This document shows, in pieces, positions 49,981-59,106 of a stretch of 64,000 nucleotides of DNA. The stretch lies in contig JAFWNG010000008.1 in the NCBI GenBank assembly GCA_017510405.1, positions 1 to 64,000 on the forward strand. Direction: 5' to 3'. The position numbers were made by a program, and so were the translations under genes. The first letter of the stretch is position 1. The number at the start of each line of letters is the position of its first letter. The stretch comes from Solobacterium sp. Its GTDB lineage: Bacteria; Bacillota_I; Bacilli_A; Erysipelotrichales; Erysipelotrichaceae. The notes under the pieces were generated by a model that searched no databases, was not told the origin of the DNA, and was given only the letters and a program-made list of their open reading frames with translations.

Positions 49981-51199
49981 ATATACTCTCCACTGTGGTT
50001 TTCCATAATGCACTGACTTCTTCGATGCGCGCATCGGAATTCATATATTCATACGCATTTCTGCGGATCGTGTCGTAGAAGTCTCTGTCCTCATACAGAT
50101 GCCGGAGCGCTTCGCCGGCACAGTCCGTATCCGGTACTGCCCAGAAGTAATTCTTCTTGTATGGATACAGGTTCTTTCCGATCTCCCGCAGGACATACGG
50201 GATCATGCAGGCGCGCGTTTCATCTTGGAACTCCGTATTGGCCGAATAATTCGTCGCAACGGTAGGAACGCCCAGCTTCATCGCTTCCGCAAGCACCAGT
50301 CCGTACCCTTCCGAACGATGCAGGGACACATATACGTCACAGCATCTGATCAGACTGTTCACTTCCTTCTTCGGCAGCATTTCCCGCACAAAGTAGATCT
50401 CATAGCCTTCCAGATCCTTCTTCAGCGCATCCAGTTCTTTGTCCGACGCGTTGCCGATCTTGATGACAAGAGCGGTTTTGTCCTCTGCCGTAAAGGCTTT
50501 CTTATACGCTTCGATCACGCCGTACGGATTCTTCCGTTCCGAGATCGAATTGGAATCAAACAGCATCAGCACGAGAAAACGGTCCTCCGGCAGGCCGAAG
50601 TGCTCTCTGCCGCATGTCTCGTCATACGGCGCTTCCACCGCGTACGGGATCGTGCGGACCGGTTTGTCCGTCACCCGGCGGACAGCTTCGGAAACGAATT
50701 CCGCCGGTGTCCAGATCTCATCGAGCTGAGCGATCATCGGCACCCACTCCTCCGGGAACTCCTGCATTTCCCACAGCCAGTACGCGACGTTGTAATGTCC
50801 CTGCCAGACGTTCCGGTCAAGGATCTGCCACGCTTTGTGGAACTCATGCATATTGATATGGAACAGGTTGATGCCGTATTTGTATTCCGTGCTGAGACGG
50901 TCGTCGAACTCATGGTTGTCCCGGTTCAGCTGGGCAGTCGGCGCAAAATCGATAAACGCATGCGGAATGCCTGCACGCTCGATCGCCTTCGCCGTCAGAC
51001 GGCAGCTCTGTCCGAGACCGGATTCCTGCGAAAAACTTCCGATAAGATTAATTCCCATCGGAAAATCGTTTCTGCAGAACGGGACGCGCTCGGTAGCTTC
51101 CATCGTCCGGATCACTCTCTGGTTCAGAACAGACCGTACGTTGCGGATCACATTTGCCGGTACAACTTTTTTAATCGCCTTCTTTATATTTGCGTTCAT
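49967..51199 (-). CDS. GT4 family glycosyltransferase
   Basis: 410 residues. It begins with a basic, partly hydrophobic stretch (about 1-35) that may bind membrane. The GT-B core has MGINLIGSFSQESGLGQSCR, a gene-family opening seen in multifunctional rhamnan transferases, and the E-x7-E motif EGYGLVLAE. It overlaps wzm by 14 bases and the upstream GT4 gene by 29, implying coupling of synthesis and export genes. Confidence 0.88.
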   Translation of the reverse strand: MNANIKKAIKKVVPANVIRNVRSVLNQRVIRTMEATERVPFCRNDFPMGINLIGSFSQESGLGQSCRLTAKAIERAGIPHAFIDFAPTAQLNRDNHEFDDRLSTEYKYGINLFHINMHEFHKAWQILDRNVWQGHYNVAYWLWEMQEFPEEWVPMIAQLDEIWTPAEFVSEAVRRVTDKPVRTIPYAVEAPYDETCGREHFGLPEDRFLVLMLFDSNSISERKNPYGVIEAYKKAFTAEDKTALVIKIGNASDKELDALKKDLEGYEIYFVREMLPKKEVNSLIRCCDVYVSLHRSEGYGLVLAEAMKLGVPTVATNYSANTEFQDETRACMIPYVLREIGKNLYPYKKNYFWAVPDTDCAGEALRHLYEDRDFYDTIRRNAYEYMNSDARIEEVSALWKTTVESIYEDH

Positions 51200-52295
51200 A
51201 ATCCTTTTTTACACACCGGTCAAGAAACTCGCAGTACCCTTTCGCTATCGTTTCCTCACTGTAGCGATCGACAACTGCCTGTGCTTCCGCCGGGTCTCTC
51301 TCCGGTATTTCTTCCAGCATCTTTTCGGCAAGTCTTACAGCCGCTTCCCAGTAAGATGTATGGACCGGAGTATATGTTACAGCGCTGCCGACGATCTCTC
51401 TCAGCGTTTCGAGATCTCCGGCAATTACTGGTTTATTATAATTCATCACTTCCACAATTGGAATGCCGAAGCCTTCCGCTCTGGACGGGAAGACGAAGCA
51501 CGAACAGGCCGCATATTCCGCTGCTTTCTCTTCTTCGCTGATATAGCCGAGATACTGAATTCCCTCGGTCGTTTTCTGCAGTTCTTCCAGCTGCTTCAGA
51601 ATGCCGTCTTCCCGGATCTTGCCGGCAAGACGCAGCCCTTTCTGACCGCCGCGCTCGCGGTAGATGCGGTACGCTTCCAGCAGAATATCGGTTCCCTTGC
51701 GGGTCTCCATATTGCCGATATACAGGAAGCTGTCGTTATCCGTGACCGGCAGTTCCGGCAGACGCGGCACAACGATGTAGCCGACAAAGTGCGGTATCGC
51801 CCGCATCTTCGGGAAATACCGGAATGTCTGTTCCTGTGTATCCACGGAGTTGAATACAAAGGCATCGAAGTACTTCATCGACTGCTGGATGCCGAAGCGG
51901 AAATAATGCGGATACACTTTTCCGAAGTGCTCCGGATCGGAAAGCGGAAACATATCGTGGATCGTAGCGATCATCACGCCGTACGGATTCTCCGTTCTGA
52001 CCGGGATCATCGTATTGCCTTCCCAGAAAACGTCCGGGCGGACGGAATGGATGCATTCCTGTACAAACCGGTAATAGCCCAGCAGAGCCGTGTTTTTGGA
52101 GACCGGCTGTCCGTATTCGTAGATCACGGCTCCGGCCTTCTGCAGTTCCTTCATCTGGTCTGACACACAGACATCGGTAACGATCGATACCGCATAGTCT
52201 TTATTGGGCATGATTGCTTTAAGAAGCGTGTAGATATAGATGCCGATCCCGCTCGGCTTCGTGCCGAGCGCACGTCCGTCCATCAGTATTTTCAT
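51171..52295 (-). CDS. GT4 family glycosyltransferase
   Basis: 374 residues, WbpX/MtfB-like in overall form: MKILMDGRALGTKPSGIGIY, then FLYIGNMETRKGTDILLEAY and the donor motif EGFGIPIVE. It ends with a lysine-rich tail (KDYERKYKEGD) and overlaps genes on both sides (4 and 29 bases). Likely mannosyl- or rhamnosyltransferase by context only. Confidence 0.88.
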   Translation of the reverse strand: MKILMDGRALGTKPSGIGIYIYTLLKAIMPNKDYAVSIVTDVCVSDQMKELQKAGAVIYEYGQPVSKNTALLGYYRFVQECIHSVRPDVFWEGNTMIPVRTENPYGVMIATIHDMFPLSDPEHFGKVYPHYFRFGIQQSMKYFDAFVFNSVDTQEQTFRYFPKMRAIPHFVGYIVVPRLPELPVTDNDSFLYIGNMETRKGTDILLEAYRIYRERGGQKGLRLAGKIREDGILKQLEELQKTTEGIQYLGYISEEEKAAEYAACSCFVFPSRAEGFGIPIVEVMNYNKPVIAGDLETLREIVGSAVTYTPVHTSYWEAAVRLAEKMLEEIPERDPAEAQAVVDRYSEETIAKGYCEFLDRCVKKDYERKYKEGD

Positions 52296-53104
52296 GCTTT
52301 TCTCAGCCTCCTGTATGCCGCGCTGCGCAGTCCGTCCGGCAGCCGCGTCATAATAAATGTCAGTGTCAGAGCCTTCACATATTCCGCTTCCGACAGATAC
52401 CCGAGTTCCTTCTGCAGACGGCGCAGTTTGCGGTACTGCTGGAAATAGCGCTTTCCGCCTCTGCGCGCCGCAAAGTTCTGCCCAAGCCGCATCTGTACGA
52501 ACACTTCCGGTATATTCTCTATTTTCATTCCCATTGCCAGCATGCGGCTCCAGAGATCATAGTCTTCCAGCCAGGGAAAATGGCGGTATCCGCCTGCCTT
52601 GCGGACGGCGTCCGTACGGAACATCACCGTCATATGGTTGAGAGGATTCCGTACCTTGCCGTATTCATATACTTCTTCGTACGAAGACGGCATATGCTTT
52701 CGCCGCAGGATCACGCCTTCTTCTTCAAATTCCTCGATATCGCCGCCGACCGCTGCCGTATCCGGATGTTCTTTCAGGTATGTATATTCCTTTTCCAGCC
52801 GGTCCGGGCACGCGATATCATCCGCGTCCATGCGGGCGGTGAATTCCTGCGAACAGTGCTTCAGGCCTTCCAGCAGAGCGATGCCGAGACCGTTGTTCTT
52901 CTGCAGCGGAACGCGCACGATCGGAACGCTGCAGGTCTTCTGCAGCTGTTCCAGCAGAGCATACAGTTCTTCGGTCAGAGGTCCGTCCTCGACAATGACG
53001 ATCTCATCCGCTTTCATTGTCTGTTCGGCTATGCTCTGTACCGCTTTCTCCACATATGCCGGCACTTCTTTTGCATATAAACTCATTAATACCGAAATAC
53101 CCAT
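52292..53104 (-). CDS. GT2 family glycosyltransferase
   Basis: 270 residues, GT-A fold. The opening ISVLMSLYAKEVPAYVEKAV, the nucleotide motif VEDGPLTEEL, and the metal-binding DADD in ARMDADDIACPDRL are typical of GT2 enzymes that build surface glycans. No membrane helix. It is the only GT2 in the operon, so it probably adds a distinct residue, such as a primer or branch sugar. Confidence 0.9.
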   Translation of the reverse strand: MGISVLMSLYAKEVPAYVEKAVQSIAEQTMKADEIVIVEDGPLTEELYALLEQLQKTCSVPIVRVPLQKNNGLGIALLEGLKHCSQEFTARMDADDIACPDRLEKEYTYLKEHPDTAAVGGDIEEFEEEGVILRRKHMPSSYEEVYEYGKVRNPLNHMTVMFRTDAVRKAGGYRHFPWLEDYDLWSRMLAMGMKIENIPEVFVQMRLGQNFAARRGGKRYFQQYRKLRRLQKELGYLSEAEYVKALTLTFIMTRLPDGLRSAAYRRLRKA

Positions 53105-54283
53105 TCAGCCTCCGCAGACCTCTTCGATCAGGTCTGATAATTTCAGCATGATCGTTTCCCACTGGTAGTTTTCCCGGACATATGCCCGGCCGTTCCTGCC
53201 CATTTCTCTGCGTACATCCGGATTCTTTTCCAGGTAGTACAGATGCTTGAAGAACTCTTTGCGGTCTAGGTACGCAAGACCGCCGTGGGAATGATCACAG
53301 TGCGCTTTCAGCACTTCGCACTGGCCGTTGACCAGTACCGGCTTATCCATTTTGAAGGCTTCCAGTACGACCATGGAAAGACTCTCGTACTTCGAAGGAA
53401 GCACCAGCAGGTCACATGCGGCAAGGCCGTCGAATTTATCCTGCTCGTCCACAAAGCCGAGGGATACCACGTCATCTCTCTTCGGCACTTCGATCACTTC
53501 TTTTCCCATCAGAACGAGCTTCAGAGAGGAAGGATACTCTTCCTTATAGATCGAGAAGTCCTCAAACAGTTCTTCACAGTTCTTGCCGGCGTCAATGCGT
53601 CCGACATACAGGATGAAATTTTTCAGCCCGTATTTCTTCTCAAACCGTTCCGCCGATACGTCGGAAGGCACAGTAACGCCTGCCCCGCCGATCAGGCACG
53701 GGATATTGTAGTTTTCAAACTTCATCCGGATGAGCTGCCGTTCTTCCTGGGTGGAGAACAGGATCGCCCGCGGTGATTCAAACAGCCGGCGGTACGCACT
53801 CATGCTCAGGAACGGTTCATCGTGGGCAAACGGGATCAGGATTGCCTTGTCCTTCACTTCCGGCAGACCGATCACCGTCGGATAGTACAGATAGGTGAAA
53901 AACAGGAAGCACTCAAAATCATCGTAATGTTCCTTCAGCCACCGGATCATACCCGGTACATACGGTCCCTGGCTGTCGATCCATTCCGGTTCCTCGTCTT
54001 CTTCCATATCCATCTGCATGAACCGGTCATTGATCTCCTGGAACGCATCCATGTCTTTTTCCCGCTCCAGAGAGAACCGGCGCACTTTTACGCCGTTGAT
54101 CGTTTCTTCGTCAGCGGTATACCAGTCTTCCCATGTCATATAGTCCAGAGCTTTGGTGGTAACGACCAGCACGTCGTACCAGTCCTTCAGCCGCTCGGCA
54201 TACATCCGCGTCAGCGCTTCGGCACCGCCGTTTACTTCCAGTCCGTAGCGCTGCACAACAATACAGATCTTACGCTTCTTCAT
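53105..54283 (-). CDS. GT4 family glycosyltransferase (paralogue C)
   Basis: 392 residues from the ATG at 54283. It is a close paralogue of 43799-44971: compare ICIVVQRYGLEVNGGAEAL, DYMTWEDWYTADEETINGV and YESLSMVVLE. The alternative start is a GTG four codons earlier; neither has a strong ribosome site, and the gene overlaps the coiled-coil gene by 14 bases, so translation is probably coupled. Confidence 0.87.
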   Translation of the reverse strand: MKKRKICIVVQRYGLEVNGGAEALTRMYAERLKDWYDVLVVTTKALDYMTWEDWYTADEETINGVKVRRFSLEREKDMDAFQEINDRFMQMDMEEDEEPEWIDSQGPYVPGMIRWLKEHYDDFECFLFFTYLYYPTVIGLPEVKDKAILIPFAHDEPFLSMSAYRRLFESPRAILFSTQEERQLIRMKFENYNIPCLIGGAGVTVPSDVSAERFEKKYGLKNFILYVGRIDAGKNCEELFEDFSIYKEEYPSSLKLVLMGKEVIEVPKRDDVVSLGFVDEQDKFDGLAACDLLVLPSKYESLSMVVLEAFKMDKPVLVNGQCEVLKAHCDHSHGGLAYLDRKEFFKHLYYLEKNPDVRREMGRNGRAYVRENYQWETIMLKLSDLIEEVCGG

Positions 54284-54761
54284 TGCTGTTTTCACTCTTA
54301 TTCAGCTGTTCTCTGAGTTCGCGTACTTCCTGTTCAAGACGGATGATCCTGGTCATCATCCGTTCGGTACGGACATCATTGGCTTCCATCGCCGATCTGA
54401 CCTTGGCTACATCTTTCTCCGGATATATGACAGCTTTATTCACATTGCCCTCGATCATGCGCTTGATCTGGACATCATGTCTGTTGATCTTCGCTTCCGA
54501 GTCCCAGACGAACTGCGTGATCTGGTTTACAGTCCTTACAGTATCCGCGTTAAAGCGCATCTGCTGTTCAATGACGCCGCGCATTGCAAAGCCGAACAGA
54601 CGGATCATGACTCTGTAAAAAAACCCACGGATCCCCTTTGAAGATACCTGTGGAATGACGATCACATAGTCCCTGTTCATCTCATCGTTCTGTTTGCGCA
54701 TTTCTCTGCTGCTGTATACTCGCGCCTTGCGGCTCTTCTTTTCGCTTACTTCTTTATCCAT
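54270..54761 (-). CDS. Small membrane-associated coiled-coil protein (second copy of the type)
   Basis: 163 residues, first gene of the polysaccharide operon. A basic N-terminus is followed by an amphipathic hydrophobic segment (about 47-66, IRGFFYRVMIRLFGFAMRGV), then QQMRFNADTVRTVNQITQFV and a long coiled coil ending ELREQLNKSE. The FN...NQ segment and order match the protein at 46116-46652, though overall identity is low. GGAGG precedes the ATG. Probably a scaffold for the glycosyltransferases; inference. Confidence 0.7.
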   Translation of the reverse strand: MDKEVSEKKSRKARVYSSREMRKQNDEMNRDYVIVIPQVSSKGIRGFFYRVMIRLFGFAMRGVIEQQMRFNADTVRTVNQITQFVWDSEAKINRHDVQIKRMIEGNVNKAVIYPEKDVAKVRSAMEANDVRTERMMTRIIRLEQEVRELREQLNKSENSNEEA

Positions 54762-54832
54762 AGCTTCCTCCGGTCGATCTCTTATCGATCCAATCGCTTC
54801 AGCCCGGTCCCCGGGTCAAAACTATCGTTGAT

Positions 54833-54861
54833 ATCATATAATTTAATATTCTCAATAGCAA
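54833..54861 (-). promoter_or_regulatory. Promoter of the polysaccharide operon
   Basis: TTGCTA (54861-54856), a 17-base spacer and TATGAT (54838-54833) on the minus strand. The predicted leader before the first gene is about 65 bases and contains a small GGTCCCCGGG-type hairpin. Confidence 0.65.
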
Positions 54862-54905
54862 TAGCACAGCCGCCGGAAAACCCTGCCTGTGCCTTCCCTG
54901 CCTAC

Positions 54906-54940
54906 GGAAAACAGCCTGCCGGAGTATGCTCTGACAGGCT
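54906..54940 (-). terminator. Rho-independent terminator after pgm
   Basis: AGCCTGTCAGAG pairs with CTCCGGCAGGCT around a four-base loop, followed by GTTTT on the minus strand. It separates the sugar-phosphate operon from the polysaccharide operon. Confidence 0.75.
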
Positions 54941-54967
54941 GTGTATTCTGTTTTATGCAGCAGTGGA

Positions 54968-56656
54968 TCAGCTCATGAACTGTTCGAGATAGCCGCTGAT
55001 GCGCTTCTCCAGTTCTTCCGCGGCTTCTCTGTTTTCCGCTGTGATCGAGATATAGGTCTTGAGCTTCGGCTCGGTGCCGCTCGGACGGACAACGACCGAG
55101 CATCCGTCGGCGAGAAGGAATTTCAGGACGTCGCTCTTCGGCAGACCGTCCAGTCCCTGCGCGTAGTCGAGGCAGGTCTGTACCGCTTTTCCGCCGAACT
55201 CCGCCGGTGTATCCCGGAAGGACTTCATGATCTTCTGCATCTTCGCGAAGCCTGCCGATCCGTCGAATTCATAGGAATGCAGGGTGTTGAGGCAGTAGCC
55301 GTATTCCGCATACAGTTCCTTCAGCTTATCCAGCATGGAAATACCCTGTGTCTTGTACCATGCGAACATTTCCGCGATCATGAACGCCGCGTCGACTGCG
55401 TCTTTGTCGCGTACATATGTACCGGTCAGATAGCCGTAGCTCTCTTCAAAGCCGCAGATATAGTCGCTTTCATGTCCCTGTGCTTCCAGTCTGCCGATCT
55501 GTTCGCCGATGAACTTGAAGCCGGTCAGGACGTTGATCGTCCGCACGCCGTAGTGCTCGGCGATCTTTTCCGCCAGATCCATCGTGACGATCGTTTTGAC
55601 GAATACCGGTGTCTCCGGCATTTTGCCGAGGGCGATGCGTCTGGAACAGATGTAGTCCAGCAGAAGCAGGCCGGTCTCGTTGCCGCTCAGCAGTACATAT
55701 TCGCCTTCGCTGTTGCGCACCGCAATGCCGCACCGGTCGCAGTCCGGATCGGTCGCCATTAATAGGTCTGCGTTGTATTCCTTCGCATATTTCATGCCAA
55801 GCGCCATCGCTTCGCGGATCTCCGGATTCGGATACGGGCAGGTCGGGAAGTTTCCGTCCGGCTGTTCCTGTTCCTTAACGACCGTAATGTTCGTATATCC
55901 GCTTTCCTTCAGCGTACGCAGTACAGGCTTGAGGCCGGTTCCGTTCAGCGGGGAATACACGATTGCGACATCCTTATTGATCTTTGTATCGCCGACAAGA
56001 GACTGTGCTTTGACTTCTTCCACGAATGCCGTATACACATCTGCGCCGATATATTCGATCATGCCGGCCTTCATGCCGTCTTCGAAACTTACTTTACGGA
56101 CATCTTTGAATGTATCGATCGCTTCGATCTCTTTCAGGATCTCAGCCGCGGCTTCCGTCGTGATCTGGCAGCCGTCGCTTCCGTACACTTTGTATCCGTT
56201 GTATTTCGACGGGTTGTGGGACGCCGTTACCATAATGCCGGCGGCGCACTTCAGTGCCCGCACAGCAAAGGACAGACACGGTGTCGGCATCAGTTCGTCG
56301 TAGATATACACATGGATGCCGTTTGCCGCAAAGACGCCGGAAGCCACCTGCGAGAACAGATCGGATTTAATGCGGGAATCGTAGCTCACCGCGATCTTCC
56401 GGTCTTCTTCCGCGAAGTTCTTAATTACATAATTGGCAAGTCCCTGGGATGCTTTGGCTACGGTATAGATATTCATCCGGTTCGTACCGGCACCGATCAC
56501 ACCGCGCAGTCCGCCGGTTCCGAAAGCGAGATCCCGGTAGAACGCATCTTCCATTTTCACCGGATCATCTTTCATGCTTTCCAGTTCACGGACAACATCC
56601 GCGTCTTCTGAGGCATTCGCCGCCCAGATCTCATACAATGCTTTTACATCACTCAT
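54968..56656 (-). CDS. pgm: Phosphoglucomutase/phosphomannomutase
   Basis: 562 residues, the long alpha-D-phosphohexomutase form common in Bacillota. The catalytic phosphoserine lies in GIMVTASHNPSKYNGYKVYG (Ser near 147), magnesium site DPDCDRCG, sugar loop GFEESYGYL, and phosphate-binding RPSGTEPKLK. It interconverts hexose 6- and 1-phosphates, here most likely mannose for GDP-mannose, with glucose also possible. Last gene of the operon manC2-manA-pgm. Confidence 0.94.
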   Translation of the reverse strand: MSDVKALYEIWAANASEDADVVRELESMKDDPVKMEDAFYRDLAFGTGGLRGVIGAGTNRMNIYTVAKASQGLANYVIKNFAEEDRKIAVSYDSRIKSDLFSQVASGVFAANGIHVYIYDELMPTPCLSFAVRALKCAAGIMVTASHNPSKYNGYKVYGSDGCQITTEAAAEILKEIEAIDTFKDVRKVSFEDGMKAGMIEYIGADVYTAFVEEVKAQSLVGDTKINKDVAIVYSPLNGTGLKPVLRTLKESGYTNITVVKEQEQPDGNFPTCPYPNPEIREAMALGMKYAKEYNADLLMATDPDCDRCGIAVRNSEGEYVLLSGNETGLLLLDYICSRRIALGKMPETPVFVKTIVTMDLAEKIAEHYGVRTINVLTGFKFIGEQIGRLEAQGHESDYICGFEESYGYLTGTYVRDKDAVDAAFMIAEMFAWYKTQGISMLDKLKELYAEYGYCLNTLHSYEFDGSAGFAKMQKIMKSFRDTPAEFGGKAVQTCLDYAQGLDGLPKSDVLKFLLADGCSVVVRPSGTEPKLKTYISITAENREAAEELEKRISGYLEQFMS

Positions 56657-56674
56657 TTTCTTATCTCCTGTCTG

Positions 56675-57664
56675 TTAACAATTCACTTTCAGAAACTGTG
56701 CTCTTCCGTGGATCCGGATCCCGGTACTGTCTGCCGGGATAAAGATCGTATCACCGCGGAAGAAATTCAGCTGTTCTCCGTCTTCCGGGATCAGCACGCC
56801 GCATCCGTCGATGCACATGAGCACTTCGAAGGAATTGTGTCCGGTCGCAAACCGGTACATATTCCGCAGGCGCTCGGTATTGATCAGAAGACGCTCCACC
56901 TGGAAGTATTTGCAGCGGGAAAGCAGCTCGGACGCATATCCCGGCTGGTAGCGCAGTACGCGCATCGGCTGGGTAGGCTTACTGCTGCTTTTCAGATTTG
57001 CCACTTCCAGCGCCTTGGCGATATGCAGCGGCCGCTTGTTGCCGTGCTTATCGGTGCGGTTGTAATCGTAAAGACGATAGGTCAGGTTGGAACTTTCCTG
57101 GATCTCCGCGATCAGTGCGCCGGCTCCGATGGCATGTACCGTGCCGGGAGTGATGAAGAATACGTCGTTCTTCTTCACGTCCACTGTCTGCAGATACTTT
57201 TCGATCGTACCGTCTTCCAGGTATTTCGCCAGCGACTCTTTTTCGATGTCGCGGTGGAAGCCGTACACAAGCTTCGCGCCCGGCAGAGCATCCACAACGT
57301 ACCACATCTCGGTCTTGCCGAGCTGTCCGTTCTCATATTTCATGGCATATTCATCGTCCGGATGTACCTGTACCGACAGATTCTTCTTGGCATCGATGAA
57401 TTTGATCAGGATCGGCAGTCCGCCGTCGGCGCTGACAGGGTGCGTACCGATAAATTCCGGATGTTCGTGCAGAACGTCGATCAGCTTTTTCCCGGTAAAT
57501 TCACCGGAAGCCACGGTACTCGGTCCGTCCGGATGCGTCGAGCATTCCCAGGACTCCGCAAAGGGATCCAGATCGATATTCTTGGAAAAGTCATCCCTCA
57601 GACGCGTACCGCCCCACAGGTAGTCCTGTCCGTACGGCTGCAGTAAAAACGGCTGGTTCTTCAC
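56675..57664 (-). CDS. manA: Mannose-6-phosphate isomerase, class I
   Basis: 329 residues, cupin-type zinc enzyme. The metal and substrate segments are visible: SVQVHPDDEYA with a metal His, KTEMWYVVDA with a metal Glu, FITPGTVHAIGAGALIAEIQ with the second His, and YDYNRTDKHGNKR. It converts fructose-6-phosphate to mannose-6-phosphate, feeding Pgm and ManC. The gap to the second ManC gene is three bases. Confidence 0.95.
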   Translation of the reverse strand: MKNQPFLLQPYGQDYLWGGTRLRDDFSKNIDLDPFAESWECSTHPDGPSTVASGEFTGKKLIDVLHEHPEFIGTHPVSADGGLPILIKFIDAKKNLSVQVHPDDEYAMKYENGQLGKTEMWYVVDALPGAKLVYGFHRDIEKESLAKYLEDGTIEKYLQTVDVKKNDVFFITPGTVHAIGAGALIAEIQESSNLTYRLYDYNRTDKHGNKRPLHIAKALEVANLKSSSKPTQPMRVLRYQPGYASELLSRCKYFQVERLLINTERLRNMYRFATGHNSFEVLMCIDGCGVLIPEDGEQLNFFRGDTIFIPADSTGIRIHGRAQFLKVNC

Positions 57665-57667
57665 GTT

Positions 57668-58978
57668 CTACTCCAGTTCAAACTTTCGTTTGTCACTTGT
57701 TGTGATCTCATCGCCGCACTGGATCTCGATCACATCCAGCGTCGTAATCGCAATGATCGTATGCCGGCATCCCGCCTGCATCGTGATCACGTCGCCTGCC
57801 TGCACCGGCTGTTCCATGCCGTCGACGATCGTCCGTCCCCATCCGGAGACGACAGCCCAGATCTCATCGCGGTGTTCGTGGGAATGGTAGCTCATCCGCT
57901 TGCCGGCATGAATGGTCAGCTTGATCGTCATGGAGCCGTCGCTGACGTCCAGTACCTTGAAGTTGCCCCAGGATTTCTCCGCGAACATGACTTTTTCATT
58001 GATCTGATCGACATACGGACGGATATCTTCCGCGCTGTCTCTCGAAGTAACGAGGATACCCTGCTGGGATGCCGAAATAACAACGTCCTTCACCCCTGCC
58101 GCAAGCACCGGAATATCCATATCGTTGATGATATTCACATTCTCACATGCCGGCGTCACGATGCCGTTTCCGATGATCGTCTGTTCCGTAGCTTTGCTCA
58201 ATGCGTTCCACGTTCCCAGGTCATCCAGCTTTGTATCGCTGCGAAGCACTGCCACGTACGGATTGTTTTCCAGCACCGCATGATCAAAGCTGATCGGCGT
58301 CAGCTGCGCGTATTTGTTGTACAGATCGTCGTAGTCTTCATAGTCGATCCGCTCATGCGCAAGATGCAGCACATAACTCATACGGAACGCAAAGATGCCC
58401 GCATTCCAGAGTGCGCCTTCTTCGATGTATTTCCGGGCGGATTCTTCATCCGGCTTCTCGCGGAATGCCTTTACCGTACTGATGCGGTCATCGGTATGAG
58501 GCAGGATATAGCCGTACTGCGTGCTCGGACCGGTCGGCTCCGTTCCCAATAACATGATTCCGGGACCGTTCACCACTTCCCTGCTCAGTTCTTCCAGTGC
58601 ATGAAAAAAGCTGTCATCGGTAAACAGGTCTACCGGACATACTACGACCGGTTCGGAAGGATCCACTCTGCGTACATCCTTCAGATACTCCAGTGCCAGC
58701 ACGACGGCCGGGAATGTATCCCTGCGCATCGGCTCTGCGGAAAGACCGATCGTATGTCCAAGCTGATTGAACAGCGTCGAAGCCTGCGAACGCGACGTAG
58801 CCACGGTGATCAGCGCATCCGGGTCAATTGCCCGTATCTGCCTGTAAATTCTCTGGATCATGGACTCATTTTGTCCGATCTTATTCTGAAATAGTTTTAT
58901 AAACTGTTTGGAGCGTACGTCATTGGAAAGAGGCCACAGATTCTTTCCCGACCCTCCGGACAACAGAATGATATTCAT
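57668..58978 (-). CDS. ManC/AlgA-type nucleotidyltransferase with C-terminal cupin
   Basis: 436 residues. An N-terminal sugar-phosphate nucleotidyltransferase domain (to about 330) is followed by a mannose-6-phosphate isomerase-type cupin (SYHSHEHRDEIWAVVSGWG, DVITMQAGCRHTI). The signature reads SGGSGKNLWPLSNDVRSKQF instead of the GTRLWPLSR...PKQF pattern, so the usual Arg and Pro are replaced. Activity as a GDP-mannose pyrophosphorylase is likely but not certain. First gene of the operon with manA and pgm. Confidence 0.85.
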   Translation of the reverse strand: MNIILLSGGSGKNLWPLSNDVRSKQFIKLFQNKIGQNESMIQRIYRQIRAIDPDALITVATSRSQASTLFNQLGHTIGLSAEPMRRDTFPAVVLALEYLKDVRRVDPSEPVVVCPVDLFTDDSFFHALEELSREVVNGPGIMLLGTEPTGPSTQYGYILPHTDDRISTVKAFREKPDEESARKYIEEGALWNAGIFAFRMSYVLHLAHERIDYEDYDDLYNKYAQLTPISFDHAVLENNPYVAVLRSDTKLDDLGTWNALSKATEQTIIGNGIVTPACENVNIINDMDIPVLAAGVKDVVISASQQGILVTSRDSAEDIRPYVDQINEKVMFAEKSWGNFKVLDVSDGSMTIKLTIHAGKRMSYHSHEHRDEIWAVVSGWGRTIVDGMEQPVQAGDVITMQAGCRHTIIAITTLDVIEIQCGDEITTSDKRKFELE

Positions 58979-59005
58979 ACCTGCCTACCTCCGGTTTCTT
59001 CATTA

Positions 59006-59034
59006 ATGATAAAGCATATTGCGGTTTTTTTAAA
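59006..59034 (-). promoter_or_regulatory. Promoter of the manC2-manA-pgm operon
   Basis: TTTAAA (59034-59029), a 17-base spacer and TATCAT (59011-59006) lie about 30 bases before the start codon, with a GGAGG ribosome site between. Confidence 0.55.
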
Positions 59035-59070
59035 GGATGCCGGTGGATGTGCTTCGTCCGCTCAGCCGTA

Positions 59071-59100
59071 AGAAAGGATCTGCACTGATCCTGCAGATCC
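59071..59100 (-). terminator. Rho-independent terminator after the DUF4214-C39 gene
   Basis: GGATCTGCA and TGCAGATCC form a nine-base stem with a loop of seven and a TTTCTT tail, six bases past the stop codon. Confidence 0.8.
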
Positions 59101-59106
59101 TCTCCG

